A stretch of DNA of 64,000 bases from Agaribacter marinus (lineage in GTDB: Bacteria; Pseudomonadota; Gammaproteobacteria; Enterobacterales; Alteromonadaceae), in NCBI RefSeq assembly GCF_030160655.1, contig NZ_BSOT01000006.1:434001-498000 (forward strand), written 5' to 3'. A model generated the notes under the pieces. The model was not told the origin of the DNA and searched no databases. It saw only the letters and a program-made list of their open reading frames with translations. Positions 31,094-38,599 of this stretch are shown in pieces. How positions within the stretch are numbered: the first letter of the stretch is position 1; every line of letters begins with the position of its first letter. A program made the position numbers and the translations under genes.

Positions 31094-32621
31094 ACACGTA
31101 ACTCCATGTTTCGCTTATGGCCTTACCATTCTCCGTTAAGGTTAAACGAATGTCCGTGGCTAAATCGGTATCTATGGGAGTGACTAAAAATGATGCGCGA
31201 AGCTCCCGGTTAAAATTGGTGCTTAAAACGGTGATGTGCTCAACACGCCCATTGTTAGCTGTAAGATCGGCTGTAAGGTCTTTTGCGTCTATCTGTTCGA
31301 TGTTGTCAAAGTCGACCACAAAACGACGCGTGAGGTTGTCTTCATCCTGTGCTTCACCAGGCAAAATTGTGTCGCCTTGCAAGGTGCGAATTACTTTTGC
31401 TTTTGCGTTATCCGTTGCCTTTGCGTTGGTGGTTTGCACTTTGTAGTCGACAAACAATGCGTCGCCTTTCTTGACCGGTTTATTGTTTATCCAATATGCG
31501 ACAATGTTGTCATGCGTTTCTGATTGGGTCGGAATTTCGACAATTTCTAGCCTGCCATTTTCAAACCCAGCGTTTGGTGTTACCAATAAGCCCGGTCGCT
31601 GGTGATAATGGGCTTCGCTGTCTAAATAATGGCCGTATTGTATGTCTCTTTGTAGCATACCAAAGGCTTTTGGTTGTTTTGTTGAAAGAGACGTGATCCT
31701 TAAGCGTTGGGGATTTGTTAGCGGTCGCCATATTTGTTCGTCCTTGTCGGTAATTAGCAACACACCGTCACTGTCGTGTATTTCGGGTCTAAAATCGTCC
31801 GGTTTATCTTTTGTGTTTTCACCATAAAGAAACATACTGGTAAACGGCGCTAGGCCAAATTTTTCAATGTCTTGGCGGGCAAACATCCAAGCGCTTACGT
31901 CTGCTGTGGTTGATTTTCCCGGTTGTATTTCAAAACGAAACACTCCTGTAATTGACGGGCTGTCCAACTTTGCATATACCGTCAGTTTTTTACTAACGGT
32001 AGGTTCAATTAACCAAAACTCGGTAAATGTCGGAAATTCCTCTCCCTCAGCTAAACCTGTATCAATCGCAATGGCGCGGGACGAAATACCATAATGTTGA
32101 TGCTGACCAACCAAGCGAAAATAGGTCGCGCCCAAAAATACAGCAAACTCGTCTTTGTAGCTTTGGCTATTAATGGGGTAATGTACCCGAAAACCTGCGT
32201 AAGCTATATTTTCGGATGCTATATTACTTATCTCCATAGCGGGTGGATCGTAGCTAAAAAATGACGAATCAAAGGCTAGTTCGGCATTTACATTGGCATA
32301 GTCAATCACATTTATTTTTACTGCTTGCTTGTACAAAAATCCACTATGAAATAGCTGTACTTCGTAAGGGTTACGTTTATGCCAAATGCTTTTGTCGGGC
32401 TTAAAGCGAATAGCCTTATATTCTGAATAACTCATGTTAAGCAGGTAGTCGTTTTCAATTAAGGCTGGCGCGGTGTATGCAGATTGCGCCTCTTTTTGTG
32501 CTTGTTCTACCAATGCTTTTAAAATCGGCGTGTTGGCGTCTGGCAAATTATTACTAAAACTAAACGGTGCTACGAGGCAAGCCAATAGCCCAAGCCCAGC
32601 TTTGATAAGCGCTGAATGCAT
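31086..32621 (-). CDS. opgG: Periplasmic glucan biosynthesis protein OpgG (MdoG/MdoD family)
   Basis: The 511-aa protein has a signal peptide (GLGLLACLVAPFSFS) and the MdoG family pattern (YNEYKAIRFKP-like start, FAVFLGATYFRLVGQ, GLLVTPNAGFENGRLEIVEI). It is needed to release or modify the glucan made by OpgH. OpgG and OpgD are paralogues; the opgGH order favours OpgG. Confidence 0.92.
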   Translation of the reverse strand: MHSALIKAGLGLLACLVAPFSFSNNLPDANTPILKALVEQAQKEAQSAYTAPALIENDYLLNMSYSEYKAIRFKPDKSIWHKRNPYEVQLFHSGFLYKQAVKINVIDYANVNAELAFDSSFFSYDPPAMEISNIASENIAYAGFRVHYPINSQSYKDEFAVFLGATYFRLVGQHQHYGISSRAIAIDTGLAEGEEFPTFTEFWLIEPTVSKKLTVYAKLDSPSITGVFRFEIQPGKSTTADVSAWMFARQDIEKFGLAPFTSMFLYGENTKDKPDDFRPEIHDSDGVLLITDKDEQIWRPLTNPQRLRITSLSTKQPKAFGMLQRDIQYGHYLDSEAHYHQRPGLLVTPNAGFENGRLEIVEIPTQSETHDNIVAYWINNKPVKKGDALFVDYKVQTTNAKATDNAKAKVIRTLQGDTILPGEAQDEDNLTRRFVVDFDNIEQIDAKDLTADLTANNGRVEHITVLSTNFNRELRASFLVTPIDTDLATDIRLTLTENGKAISETWSYVYE

Positions 32622-32964
32622 ATGTCGTCCTTTTTTTATTTTATGCGATGACGTTACGAATCTTGCGAGATTTGTGCAGATGCGCGTAACTGAGTAAGAT
32701 TGCTATGATAGGTTTTGCAAATATCGAACCAAGATAATGTTATATTTTTGTTATTTTAAATATATGAAATGTATAGATAAATTAAGAGTTAACTAGGGAT
32801 AGTTGATTGTTGGGTAAGATATTGGTGTTAGAGTTTACTTTTTTACAAGGTGAGTGTGAAAAAATTACGTGTTTTACCGGCTTGAATGTGTTGTTTCAGC
32901 GGTCCTACCTAGAGAGTATGATTAACGCTTCGAAGTGCTTTTGCCTTCACTGCTTTTTTTAATA
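32622..32964. other. 343-base intergenic region upstream of opgG, downstream of tetR
   Basis: This AT-rich gap must carry the opgGH promoter (minus strand) and the end of the tetR transcript. No open frame, riboswitch or convincing terminator was found; a T7 run at about 32949-32957 follows only a 4-base stem. Confidence 0.5.
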
Positions 32965-33546
32965 TTATATTCCGCCCAATTTTACACCTGCTTCTCGTCG
33001 ACATGCAGCCAATAGATTCTCAATCGACTCTTGATTCTGAAGCGTTCTAGCAATAGCAACAGCGCCAATCATCATTGCCGTTACAGATAAAGTATCTTGT
33101 TCGTCACAGTTGGTATAGTCCCTCGCATACTCCATGATTGCCGTATTCATGCCATAGTAAACCTCTGCATAAGCAGTTTTTGTTGTTTTATTCTGCATAT
33201 TGATGTCTGTGGCTAAGAACGCTAACGGACAAGACAAAGAGCGATCACCTTTAACATGCTCCATGCTTAAGTAGTTATTCAGTAGCAGAGACAGCCACTG
33301 TTTATTAGATGTACCCTCAGGTTTAAGGTTGGCAAGTTTAGTGCTGCTGGCTCTAAATTTTAATGCTTCACGATAAAGTTCTGCTTTACTCGTGAAGTGC
33401 GCATAAAATGCACCTCGAGTAAGCCCGCAGTTATTCATCAAATCATCGATGGTAACGCCTTTAAAACCTTTTATTGCAAATAGTCTGAAGGAGCTATCAA
33501 GAATTTTCTCTCGGGTTTCGTTTTTATGCTTCTTTGTATAGGGCAT
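32965..33546 (-). CDS. TetR-family transcriptional repressor
   Basis: The 193-aa protein has the N-terminal TetR helix-turn-helix (GFKGVTIDDLMNNCGLTRGAFYAHFTSKAEL, residues about 25-55) and a helical ligand-binding domain. It resembles regulators of electrophile-response genes. It is divergent to a GFA-family gene, and a 36-base perfect palindrome lies between them, so it probably represses both itself and the GFA gene. The inducer is unknown; a thiol-reactive aldehyde is plausible. Confidence 0.88.
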   Translation of the reverse strand: MPYTKKHKNETREKILDSSFRLFAIKGFKGVTIDDLMNNCGLTRGAFYAHFTSKAELYREALKFRASSTKLANLKPEGTSNKQWLSLLLNNYLSMEHVKGDRSLSCPLAFLATDINMQNKTTKTAYAEVYYGMNTAIMEYARDYTNCDEQDTLSVTAMMIGAVAIARTLQNQESIENLLAACRREAGVKLGGI

Positions 33547-33561
33547 AGGTTATGCTTTCTA

Positions 33562-33597
33562 AAATTTTATATATGTTCTTTATCATATATAAAATTT
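33562..33597. promoter_or_regulatory. Palindromic operator between tetR and the GFA gene
   Basis: Two perfect 14-base arms (AAATTTTATATATG at 33562-33575 and its complement at 33584-33597) are separated by 8 bases. It begins 15 bases upstream of the TetR start, an ideal position for autorepression, and also commands the divergent GFA gene. Confidence 0.75.
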
Positions 33598-33690
33598 GCT
33601 CTAGCATGAAGCCTTGCCTTTGGATAGGAAAATTAAATATGCATATTGTTTGTCCCATCCATGTTAAGTATCAACCAGATCGGAGATAAC

Positions 33691-34110
33691 GTGGAAAAAC
33701 ATATTGGAAGTTGTATGTGCGGCGATATAGAATTTTGTTTTGAGAGCACACCAACAAATACTCTTTTTTGCTTCTGCAAAGAATGTCAGGCGCTCACTGG
33801 CTCTGATAAATGGTTTGGGCTTTGGGTTCCAAAAGATGATTTGAAATTTACGAAAGGTACACCTACATTATATACACGTACTGGAGATTCAGGCAATGCA
33901 GTAAATTATCAGTTCTGCGGCACGTGCAGCACTGTTTTATGCGCTGAGGTAACAGCGGGAAATTTTTACTCTGTATCAGCAACCTCACTAAAAAATAATC
34001 AGTTCGATCCTAAAATGTCAATCTATGCATCTTCCGCCCCTTCATGGGCAGCCTTTCCTCGTGATGTGCCAAAGTTTGACATCATGCCACCAGGAATGAA
34101 TAAAAAATGA
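33691..34110 (+). CDS. GFA-family zinc protein (DUF636-type)
   Basis: About 139 aa with the GFA fold zinc cysteines: GSCMCGDIEF, LFCFCKECQALTGS and FCGTCSTVL. The family includes glutathione-dependent formaldehyde-activating enzyme Gfa and other thiol-aldehyde proteins. The GTG at 33691 follows GGAGATAAC directly and gives the family's usual N-terminus; upstream in-frame TTG/ATG codons (33646, 33661) would add up to 15 residues. A strong terminator follows at once. Confidence 0.82.
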   Translation: MEKHIGSCMCGDIEFCFESTPTNTLFCFCKECQALTGSDKWFGLWVPKDDLKFTKGTPTLYTRTGDSGNAVNYQFCGTCSTVLCAEVTAGNFYSVSATSLKNNQFDPKMSIYASSAPSWAAFPRDVPKFDIMPPGMNKK

Positions 34111-34138
34111 AAAAAGCCTAACTAATGTTAGGCTTTTT
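34111..34138 (+). terminator. Rho-independent terminator after the GFA gene
   Basis: AAAAAGCCTAAC (34111-34122) pairs perfectly with GTTAGGCTTTTT (34127-34138) around TAAT, ending in a T-run. It marks the last core feature before the accessory island. Confidence 0.93.
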
Positions 34139-34237
34139 TCGAGGAGGATTACATAAATGGCTGTTACACAAAACCTGTTAGATAGAGGTCCCAGGCCGTT
34201 TAATTGGCTGTGTCCTTTTTATTCAACTGTTTAGTAA

Positions 34238-34308
34238 TGTTCTGGTCAATCACCGATTAACTATGAAAATTCCTTTTGGAATGTGTCCGGTTGGACTTGA
34301 CCAGAACA
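34238..34308. repeat. 71-bp element with 12-bp perfect inverted ends
   Basis: TGTTCTGGTCAA at 34238-34249 is repeated as its exact reverse complement at 34297-34308, with 47 bases between. Homology between the truncated PEP-CTERM copy and the intact copy at 38.6 kb stops exactly at the inner edge of this element (34309). It could be a recombination site, a MITE-like miniature element or the end of a lost insertion. Confidence 0.65.
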
Positions 34309-34660
34309 ATTGGATAGGGTCGTTAAATGTAAACTTGACTGAGCGGGAACCAAAACTTCTAGTTCGGCCATTATCTGTTAAGTGCGATATACACCATAGA
34401 CCACTAGTTCGACAATTTGAACCAAGTGTAACAATGGGTTCACCTAGTGAGTTTTCTCCTTGATAACCGATCCCATTTATCGTGTTGTTTGATAATATTG
34501 TGTGTAATGGATACGATTTCCAATCTTCTACAATCAAATTTTGAGTAGCTCTATCGAGTTCTTCAAGCGATTCATGAGTCAATAATGAGGCATGACTTTT
34601 TAAAGCTGAAACCATAATGATTAAAAAGATGTAGCTTTTAATTTGCTTTGAATTAATCAA
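34250..34660 (-). pseudogene. 5' part of a PEP-CTERM protein gene, truncated inverted duplicate of the gene at 38600
   Basis: About 136 codons, starting at TTG after AAAGGAG, with a signal peptide (SYIFLIIMVSALKSHAS). Its first ~117 residues are nearly identical to the protein at 38600-39280, with which the DNA is also about 90% identical by eye up to 34309. Beyond that point the frame runs through the 71-bp inverted-repeat element and stops, so the C-terminal half and the PEP-CTERM anchor are missing. It lies on the opposite strand to its intact copy. Confidence 0.75.
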
Positions 34661-34708
34661 TTTTTTTACTCCTTTGTTGTATCCAATGGATTATTCAATC
34701 AATTTTTT

Positions 34709-34864
34709 TTACACGTTGTAATCGGATTCAAGACATCTTGTCATTTCGCGAAGCCTTGTGCTATGTAAATCCCACTTACCTATCCATTTTGGACCTATAT
34801 ACCAACCAACTTTTTGAATAAAACCATCAAACCTGACTGTGTGAATATACTCTATGCGACTCAT
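34709..34864 (-). CDS. Small hypothetical protein (51 aa)
   Basis: An ATG-initiated frame (MSRIEYIHTVRFDG...) of 51 codons, rich in aromatic and basic residues. It starts 4 bases after the stop of the next small frame upstream, as in an operon. No family was recognised. It is shorter than common ORF cutoffs and may be missed by gene callers. Confidence 0.45.
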   Translation of the reverse strand: MSRIEYIHTVRFDGFIQKVGWYIGPKWIGKWDLHSTRLREMTRCLESDYNV

Positions 34865-34868
34865 GTTA

Positions 34869-35000
34869 TCAGAGAGCTTTATCAATTTTTATCTTGTCGC
34901 CATCGATGTATTCTATACAAATGTCATATGTTGGATATTTCTTACTTGCATTACCCCGAAGGAATTCAACTCCACCTTTTCCGGCTTTTTCACAAATCAC
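34869..35000 (-). CDS. Small hypothetical protein (43 aa)
   Basis: A GTG-initiated frame (MICEKAGKGGVEFLRGN...) with a well-placed GGAGAT ribosome site 6 bases upstream. It would head a minus-strand unit with the 51-aa frame and the truncated PEP-CTERM copy. Function unknown; it could also be the tail of a longer lost gene, as a stop codon lies just upstream. Confidence 0.4.
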   Translation of the reverse strand: MICEKAGKGGVEFLRGNASKKYPTYDICIEYIDGDKIKIDKAL

Positions 35001-35167
35001 TAAATCTCCATCTGCCTAACATCCAATTCATCCAGTTTTCAGGTTTTTTGATAATTTCCTACCTACTCGCCTGTAGCTCAATAAAAATACAGGTTTTTAA
35101 TGTTCGTCTTGTTGTTTGTGCATTAACCTGCCACTATAAACGCAACTGTGCACCTATAATTGCGTTT

Positions 35168-35887
35168 ATGGACGGAAGACCTTTAGTAAATAATGAGCTT
35201 TATGATCCTCTGATTAGTAAGAATTTCGGGCGATCATCTGAACTCAAATATCGAAATAAATTATTACTTCTAATGGCTGGAATTGCTGGCCTTAGAGAAA
35301 TTGAACTCACCCTTGCAACGATAGGTTTGTTTGTATCTCCTGCGGGTGATTTTAACGAGTTTGTCGTGTTACCTGAGTCGATTACAAGGGATGGTAACGA
35401 AAGACCAATTCTAATGGCTCATGATGAATTAAAAAGTTCATTTGAGACTTACATTAATTGGTTAATCGAGTCGGGTATCAACACAACACCAAACAAGCAT
35501 TATCTAGGGTTAAATCCTAACGCTCAATTATTCGTGAATGATGAGTACAAAGGTTTTACGATTCAAAACCGAGGCGAAAGAACAAGTCCACATGCAATGA
35601 ATAAGGTATTGGATCAGCTAATTAAAAATGCAGGGCTTTGGAATTGTGGGGTAAGACGATTATCACTCGTAAGAACCTGTGTTATTGAATCTTATCGTTC
35701 TGGTATGAGTACAACAGACATATCAATAGTTACAGGGTTTAGTGATGACTCTATCAGCAAGATATTAGCAATGGACTATACAGCATATAGCCCTATTGCC
35801 GAGTGGTTTGTTAACCGTAAAGAAACTAAACAAAAACGATTAGAAAGTTTTAAAAAGCGTAGAAAATTTATGCTTAATCTTGATTAA
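35168..35887 (+). CDS. Tyrosine-recombinase-like protein with altered catalytic residues
   Basis: From the ATG at 35168 the protein has 239 aa and looks like the catalytic half of a phage-type integrase: AGIAGLREIEL holds the first Arg, LVRTCVIESYRSGMS aligns to the HxxR box, TGFSDDS to the LGHSS box, and AMDYTAY offers the nucleophile Tyr. The two conserved His positions appear as Ser and Phe, so activity is uncertain. The open frame extends back to 34814, but that part is antisense to two small minus-strand frames and has no recombinase features, so I reject it. The gene precedes a toxin-antitoxin pair on the same strand. Confidence 0.68.
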   Translation: MDGRPLVNNELYDPLISKNFGRSSELKYRNKLLLLMAGIAGLREIELTLATIGLFVSPAGDFNEFVVLPESITRDGNERPILMAHDELKSSFETYINWLIESGINTTPNKHYLGLNPNAQLFVNDEYKGFTIQNRGERTSPHAMNKVLDQLIKNAGLWNCGVRRLSLVRTCVIESYRSGMSTTDISIVTGFSDDSISKILAMDYTAYSPIAEWFVNRKETKQKRLESFKKRRKFMLNLD

Positions 35888-35909
35888 ATAAGAGGTCTAA
35901 ACCCTAAAA

Positions 35910-36242
35910 ATGAAGAAGTTTAAATTCATTAATAGTCAGTCAAAAAAAGAGTTTTTAGCTTTGCCTGGTACAATTCAAAAACGCTTTTCTAATGACCTGA
36001 ACGCAATTTGCCAAAACAAAGAGCCTTTTAGCAAATTTAAGCACTTAAAGGATAGCGTTGGTATTGGAGCGGTTGAGCTAATAGAGAACGGTAGACCAGC
36101 ATTTAGAACGATTTACGTGGCTAAATTTGCCGATACTGTATTCATATTACACTCGTTCACCAAAACAACTAATGGTGTAGACAAACAAGCGATGGACACA
36201 GCCAAAAAACGTTACAAGTTAATGAAAAAAGAAATTAAATAG
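35910..36242 (+). CDS. RelE/HigB-type toxin (phage Gp49-like)
   Basis: The 110-aa basic protein has the RelE/HigB pattern: an N-terminal KEFLALPGTIQKRF helix, ELIENGRPAFRTIYVAKF beta strands and HSFTKTT, then an AKKRYKLMKKE C-terminal helix. Such toxins cut mRNA at the ribosome. Toxin comes first and the XRE antitoxin second, as in higBA. It starts 22 bases after the recombinase stop. Confidence 0.83.
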   Translation: MKKFKFINSQSKKEFLALPGTIQKRFSNDLNAICQNKEPFSKFKHLKDSVGIGAVELIENGRPAFRTIYVAKFADTVFILHSFTKTTNGVDKQAMDTAKKRYKLMKKEIK

Positions 36243-36261
36243 ACAATATATCAATACTTGT

Positions 36262-36285
36262 ATATATATCAAATCTGATATATAT
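36262..36285. promoter_or_regulatory. Palindrome between toxin and antitoxin genes
   Basis: ATATATATCA (36262-36271) and TGATATATAT (36276-36285) are perfect arms around AATC, in the 74-base gap before the antitoxin gene. It is a likely operator for the XRE antitoxin, and its place suggests the antitoxin has its own promoter in addition to the toxin's. Confidence 0.55.
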
Positions 36286-36316
36286 TGTTTATAAGTTAAT
36301 CAATAAGGTTTTTAGT

Positions 36317-36625
36317 ATGACTCTTGAATATACAAATATCTTTGATGCTATTACAGAAGATAAAGCCGAAGCCTCAGAGCTTCAAACACGCTCAGATTTA
36401 ATGATAGCTATCCGTGACATTATTGATGCTAACAAATGGTCTCAAGAAGTCGCAGCAGAACGTATGGGGCTAACACAGCCGCGCGTTAGTGATTTAAAAA
36501 GTGGCCGTATAGAAAAGTTCAGTATTGATAAATTAATGACTTGCTTGTATCGCGTTGGCTTTCGTTTTAAGCCTAGTTATGTTGATAACAAGCTCACGAT
36601 GACTGTTGAGTCAGTCGCGGTTTAA
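36317..36625 (+). CDS. XRE-family antitoxin (HigA-like)
   Basis: The 102-aa protein has a helix-turn-helix (KWSQEVAAERMGLTQPRVSDLKSGRIEKFS, residues about 38-70) of the short antitoxin type with a C-terminal strand. It should bind and neutralise the toxin at 35910 and repress the operon. In a mobile region such a pair would stabilise the island. Confidence 0.83.
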   Translation: MTLEYTNIFDAITEDKAEASELQTRSDLMIAIRDIIDANKWSQEVAAERMGLTQPRVSDLKSGRIEKFSIDKLMTCLYRVGFRFKPSYVDNKLTMTVESVAV

Positions 36626-36640
36626 TTAAGTAGAAATATT

Positions 36641-36814
36641 ATGTCTAGAGACGAATTGATTAGTGCATATGGCGATGGTTGGTACGATGGTTTTCTTGCT
36701 GCGAAAAAAATTGCAGAATCCGACAACGAAGACATTTTTGATTATAAAGAAGACCACATTTTAAGTATGTCTGAACATGCCGAATCTGAGTCTCAAATAG
36801 CTAAATCAGCGTAA
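36641..36814 (+). CDS. Small acidic hypothetical protein (57 aa)
   Basis: An ATG frame of 57 codons (MSRDELISAYGDGWYDGF...), acidic, following the antitoxin by 15 bases and preceding the next gene by 13. It resembles the first of a series of small co-directional genes. No family was recognised and its ribosome site is weak. Confidence 0.5.
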   Translation: MSRDELISAYGDGWYDGFLAAKKIAESDNEDIFDYKEDHILSMSEHAESESQIAKSA

Positions 36815-36827
36815 AGGAAAAATTACG

Positions 36828-37184
36828 ATGTCTTGGAAATATGTATCAAACGAAAATGATGAAAAATACTGTCTGCCTCTGCCAGAAAGTCAGACATTGA
36901 GTGAGTCAGACTTACCAAAGAATGAATTTGACCTACGTGCAAAGCTAGCATTTTGGCAAATGAACTTTTTTGTTCCGTTTAATTCCTTGGGGTGGTTTGA
37001 GAAACATCTCGATAGTAAAAATTACAAGGAAGTTAAGACAAAATTAGACCACGCAGATCAGGAACTTATAGAAATAATTGCTAGTCCTGAAAACCACGCT
37101 GCGCTGAAAAGGATATTGTCTGTAATGCCAGAACATGTTCCTCAAAAGCGGTATTTAGTAGACCACGTTTTGTCATTAGGTTAA
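36828..37184 (+). CDS. Hypothetical protein (118 aa)
   Basis: A soluble, acidic 118-aa protein preceded by AAAGGAAAA. No membrane segment, signal peptide or known motif. It lies in the tight plus-strand operon of small genes between 36.6 and 40.9 kb. Confidence 0.62.
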   Translation: MSWKYVSNENDEKYCLPLPESQTLSESDLPKNEFDLRAKLAFWQMNFFVPFNSLGWFEKHLDSKNYKEVKTKLDHADQELIEIIASPENHAALKRILSVMPEHVPQKRYLVDHVLSLG

Positions 37185-37198
37185 CTGTAGGAAAAACG

Positions 37199-37381
37199 AT
37201 GAAGTTTACAGGAATAGCTAAAGTAAAGCTGGCAGATGGCTCTTGGGTTGTAAGAATAACCGATGGAGATATGGAAATAGAACCAATCTCTAAGCAGGAT
37301 TACATTCTGGGAACATTCCAGCCCGATTTTGACGAGCTAACTGAATCAGATTGGTTACCAAAGAGCTTTAATCACAGGTAG
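37199..37381 (+). CDS. Hypothetical protein (60 aa)
   Basis: A 60-aa soluble protein, probably beta-rich (TGIAKVKLADGSWVVRITDG), with an ATG after a GGAAAAACG site. It is 14 bases after the previous gene and 9 before the next. Family unknown. Confidence 0.55.
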   Translation: MKFTGIAKVKLADGSWVVRITDGDMEIEPISKQDYILGTFQPDFDELTESDWLPKSFNHR

Positions 37382-37390
37382 GAAAAATTT

Positions 37391-37615
37391 ATGCATCGAA
37401 AGGCTGAAAACAAATTTGCAAAGTTAATTGAAACGATACTCACCTCGGACCACAGGATTTATCTATGTATTGCAATAGCACTATACATAGCAATATTCTT
37501 TCTCCCTAAGCAACCGTGGGTGGCTGGTTTAGCTGGTGTAGGCTCAGCAATACTATGCTTTCTTTGGTATCCAAATTTTATGCTTCGAAATGAGAAATTA
37601 TCGACAAAGGAATAA
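37391..37615 (+). CDS. Small membrane protein (74 aa)
   Basis: A 74-aa protein with two predicted transmembrane helices (IYLCIAIALYIAIFFLP and WVAGLAGVGSAILCFLWYP) and basic ends. An AGGAAAAA site precedes the ATG. It ends two bases before the next start. Function unknown. Confidence 0.6.
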   Translation: MHRKAENKFAKLIETILTSDHRIYLCIAIALYIAIFFLPKQPWVAGLAGVGSAILCFLWYPNFMLRNEKLSTKE

Positions 37616-37617
37616 AA

Positions 37618-37920
37618 ATGCTCGATTTTTTAAAAGCTTCTGACAAAGAAATGGAAGACAGAAATTTGGCACAAAATGTCGTCCAAGCATTAACTCAGAG
37701 TAAAGATATTCTGCCTTGTGAGCAAGGTGCCTTCAATGTAAAAACAGGTTTGGTGTTCAAGGCGGTGCTTGAGAAAGTCCATATCGAATCTATTGGAAAA
37801 GGTAATGTTTTTGGTGAGGTTTCTTTTAATAAACCCGACTGCTTTATAAAGCTGCTCAATGCATACGACGTTCCAGGGGCAATTATTGATAAAGTGCTTG
37901 CTAACAGGGCGGAGGAATAG
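37618..37920 (+). CDS. Hypothetical protein (100 aa)
   Basis: A 100-aa soluble protein (MLDFLKASDKEMEDRN...) with GGAATAAAA before the ATG. No recognised domain. Tightly packed in the small-gene operon. Confidence 0.6.
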   Translation: MLDFLKASDKEMEDRNLAQNVVQALTQSKDILPCEQGAFNVKTGLVFKAVLEKVHIESIGKGNVFGEVSFNKPDCFIKLLNAYDVPGAIIDKVLANRAEE

Positions 37921-37924
37921 AGAA

Positions 37925-38251
37925 ATGATGAGATTGCTAAGAAAAGAACCTGCCAAAACAGGGTTGTTTGTAATTGTCGTAGGTCTTCTTCTCATTTTAA
38001 TGATGTTCTTTTTTATTAACTGGAGATCAGATTGGAACTTCATGACCAACGTCTCTCATTCTGCGATGTATTCAATTAAATATGACTGCCACACTAGGAC
38101 GTCGCTCTTAAATAGCTACGAAACTTATGAAGCATGTGAGTATATTCATATTAAATTTAAATATTTGGTCTGGTTGCCAATTTGTTTAATTGGGTATGGG
38201 AGCTACTTACGCATATTTCAGCCCATTTCCGAAAAAGGAAGAGAGGAATAA
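37925..38251 (+). CDS. Small membrane protein (108 aa)
   Basis: Two predicted transmembrane helices (GLFVIVVGLLLILMMFFFI near the N-terminus and LVWLPICLIGYGSYL near the C-terminus) with a Cys-containing loop between. The ATG at 37925 is chosen because GGAGGAA lies 8-9 bases upstream; the frame extends back to 37859 inside the previous gene without a site. Function unknown. Confidence 0.6.
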   Translation: MMRLLRKEPAKTGLFVIVVGLLLILMMFFFINWRSDWNFMTNVSHSAMYSIKYDCHTRTSLLNSYETYEACEYIHIKFKYLVWLPICLIGYGSYLRIFQPISEKGREE

Positions 38252-38255
38252 AGAA

Positions 38256-38594
38256 TTGAATTTACAGGAATTGTCATGGCGGTTAGGTTTCATAATTTTG
38301 TGCTATTTATCGTTTAGTGCTGTTGCAGACGAAACAAACAGTAAAGGCAAATCATCTGCGTTGCAGTGCTTATCACAATACAATAAATTGGCAGAATCAG
38401 TTAGAAAACTCAACATCGAAGAGACGTATGAATTCACATTGCTTTTCTTAGACAAGCTTCAGCAAGATGAGCTAAAAGACCAATTAAAAGAGCAAAAGTC
38501 AGAATTTTTGGAAAACCCAGAAGCAAGTAGAGTTTATTTAGATATGTTGATGACTCAATGGACCGAGGCATGTGTCAAAGATTCAGGGGAATAA
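38256..38594 (+). CDS. Secreted hypothetical protein (112 aa)
   Basis: From TTG at 38256, which follows AGAGGAAT, the product starts with a signal peptide (LGFIILCYLSFSAVAD) and is then helical and charged. Starting upstream at 38190 would bury the signal peptide, so TTG is preferred. It probably acts in the periplasm or outside; no family recognised. Confidence 0.55.
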   Translation: MNLQELSWRLGFIILCYLSFSAVADETNSKGKSSALQCLSQYNKLAESVRKLNIEETYEFTLLFLDKLQQDELKDQLKEQKSEFLENPEASRVYLDMLMTQWTEACVKDSGE

Positions 38595-38599
38595 AAAAA

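Noticed and set aside
34157-34234. 25-codon frame with a strong GAGGAGG site just after the GFA terminator
   Set aside because: The site is good, but the peptide (MAVTQNLLDRGPRPF...) is too short to judge and probably is the start of a gene lost at the island edge.
34814-35167. Upstream extension of the recombinase-like reading frame (first ~118 codons)
   Set aside because: The translated part has no recombinase features, starts without a ribosome site, and is antisense to two small minus-strand frames that do have sites and protein-like composition. The ATG at 35168 fits better.
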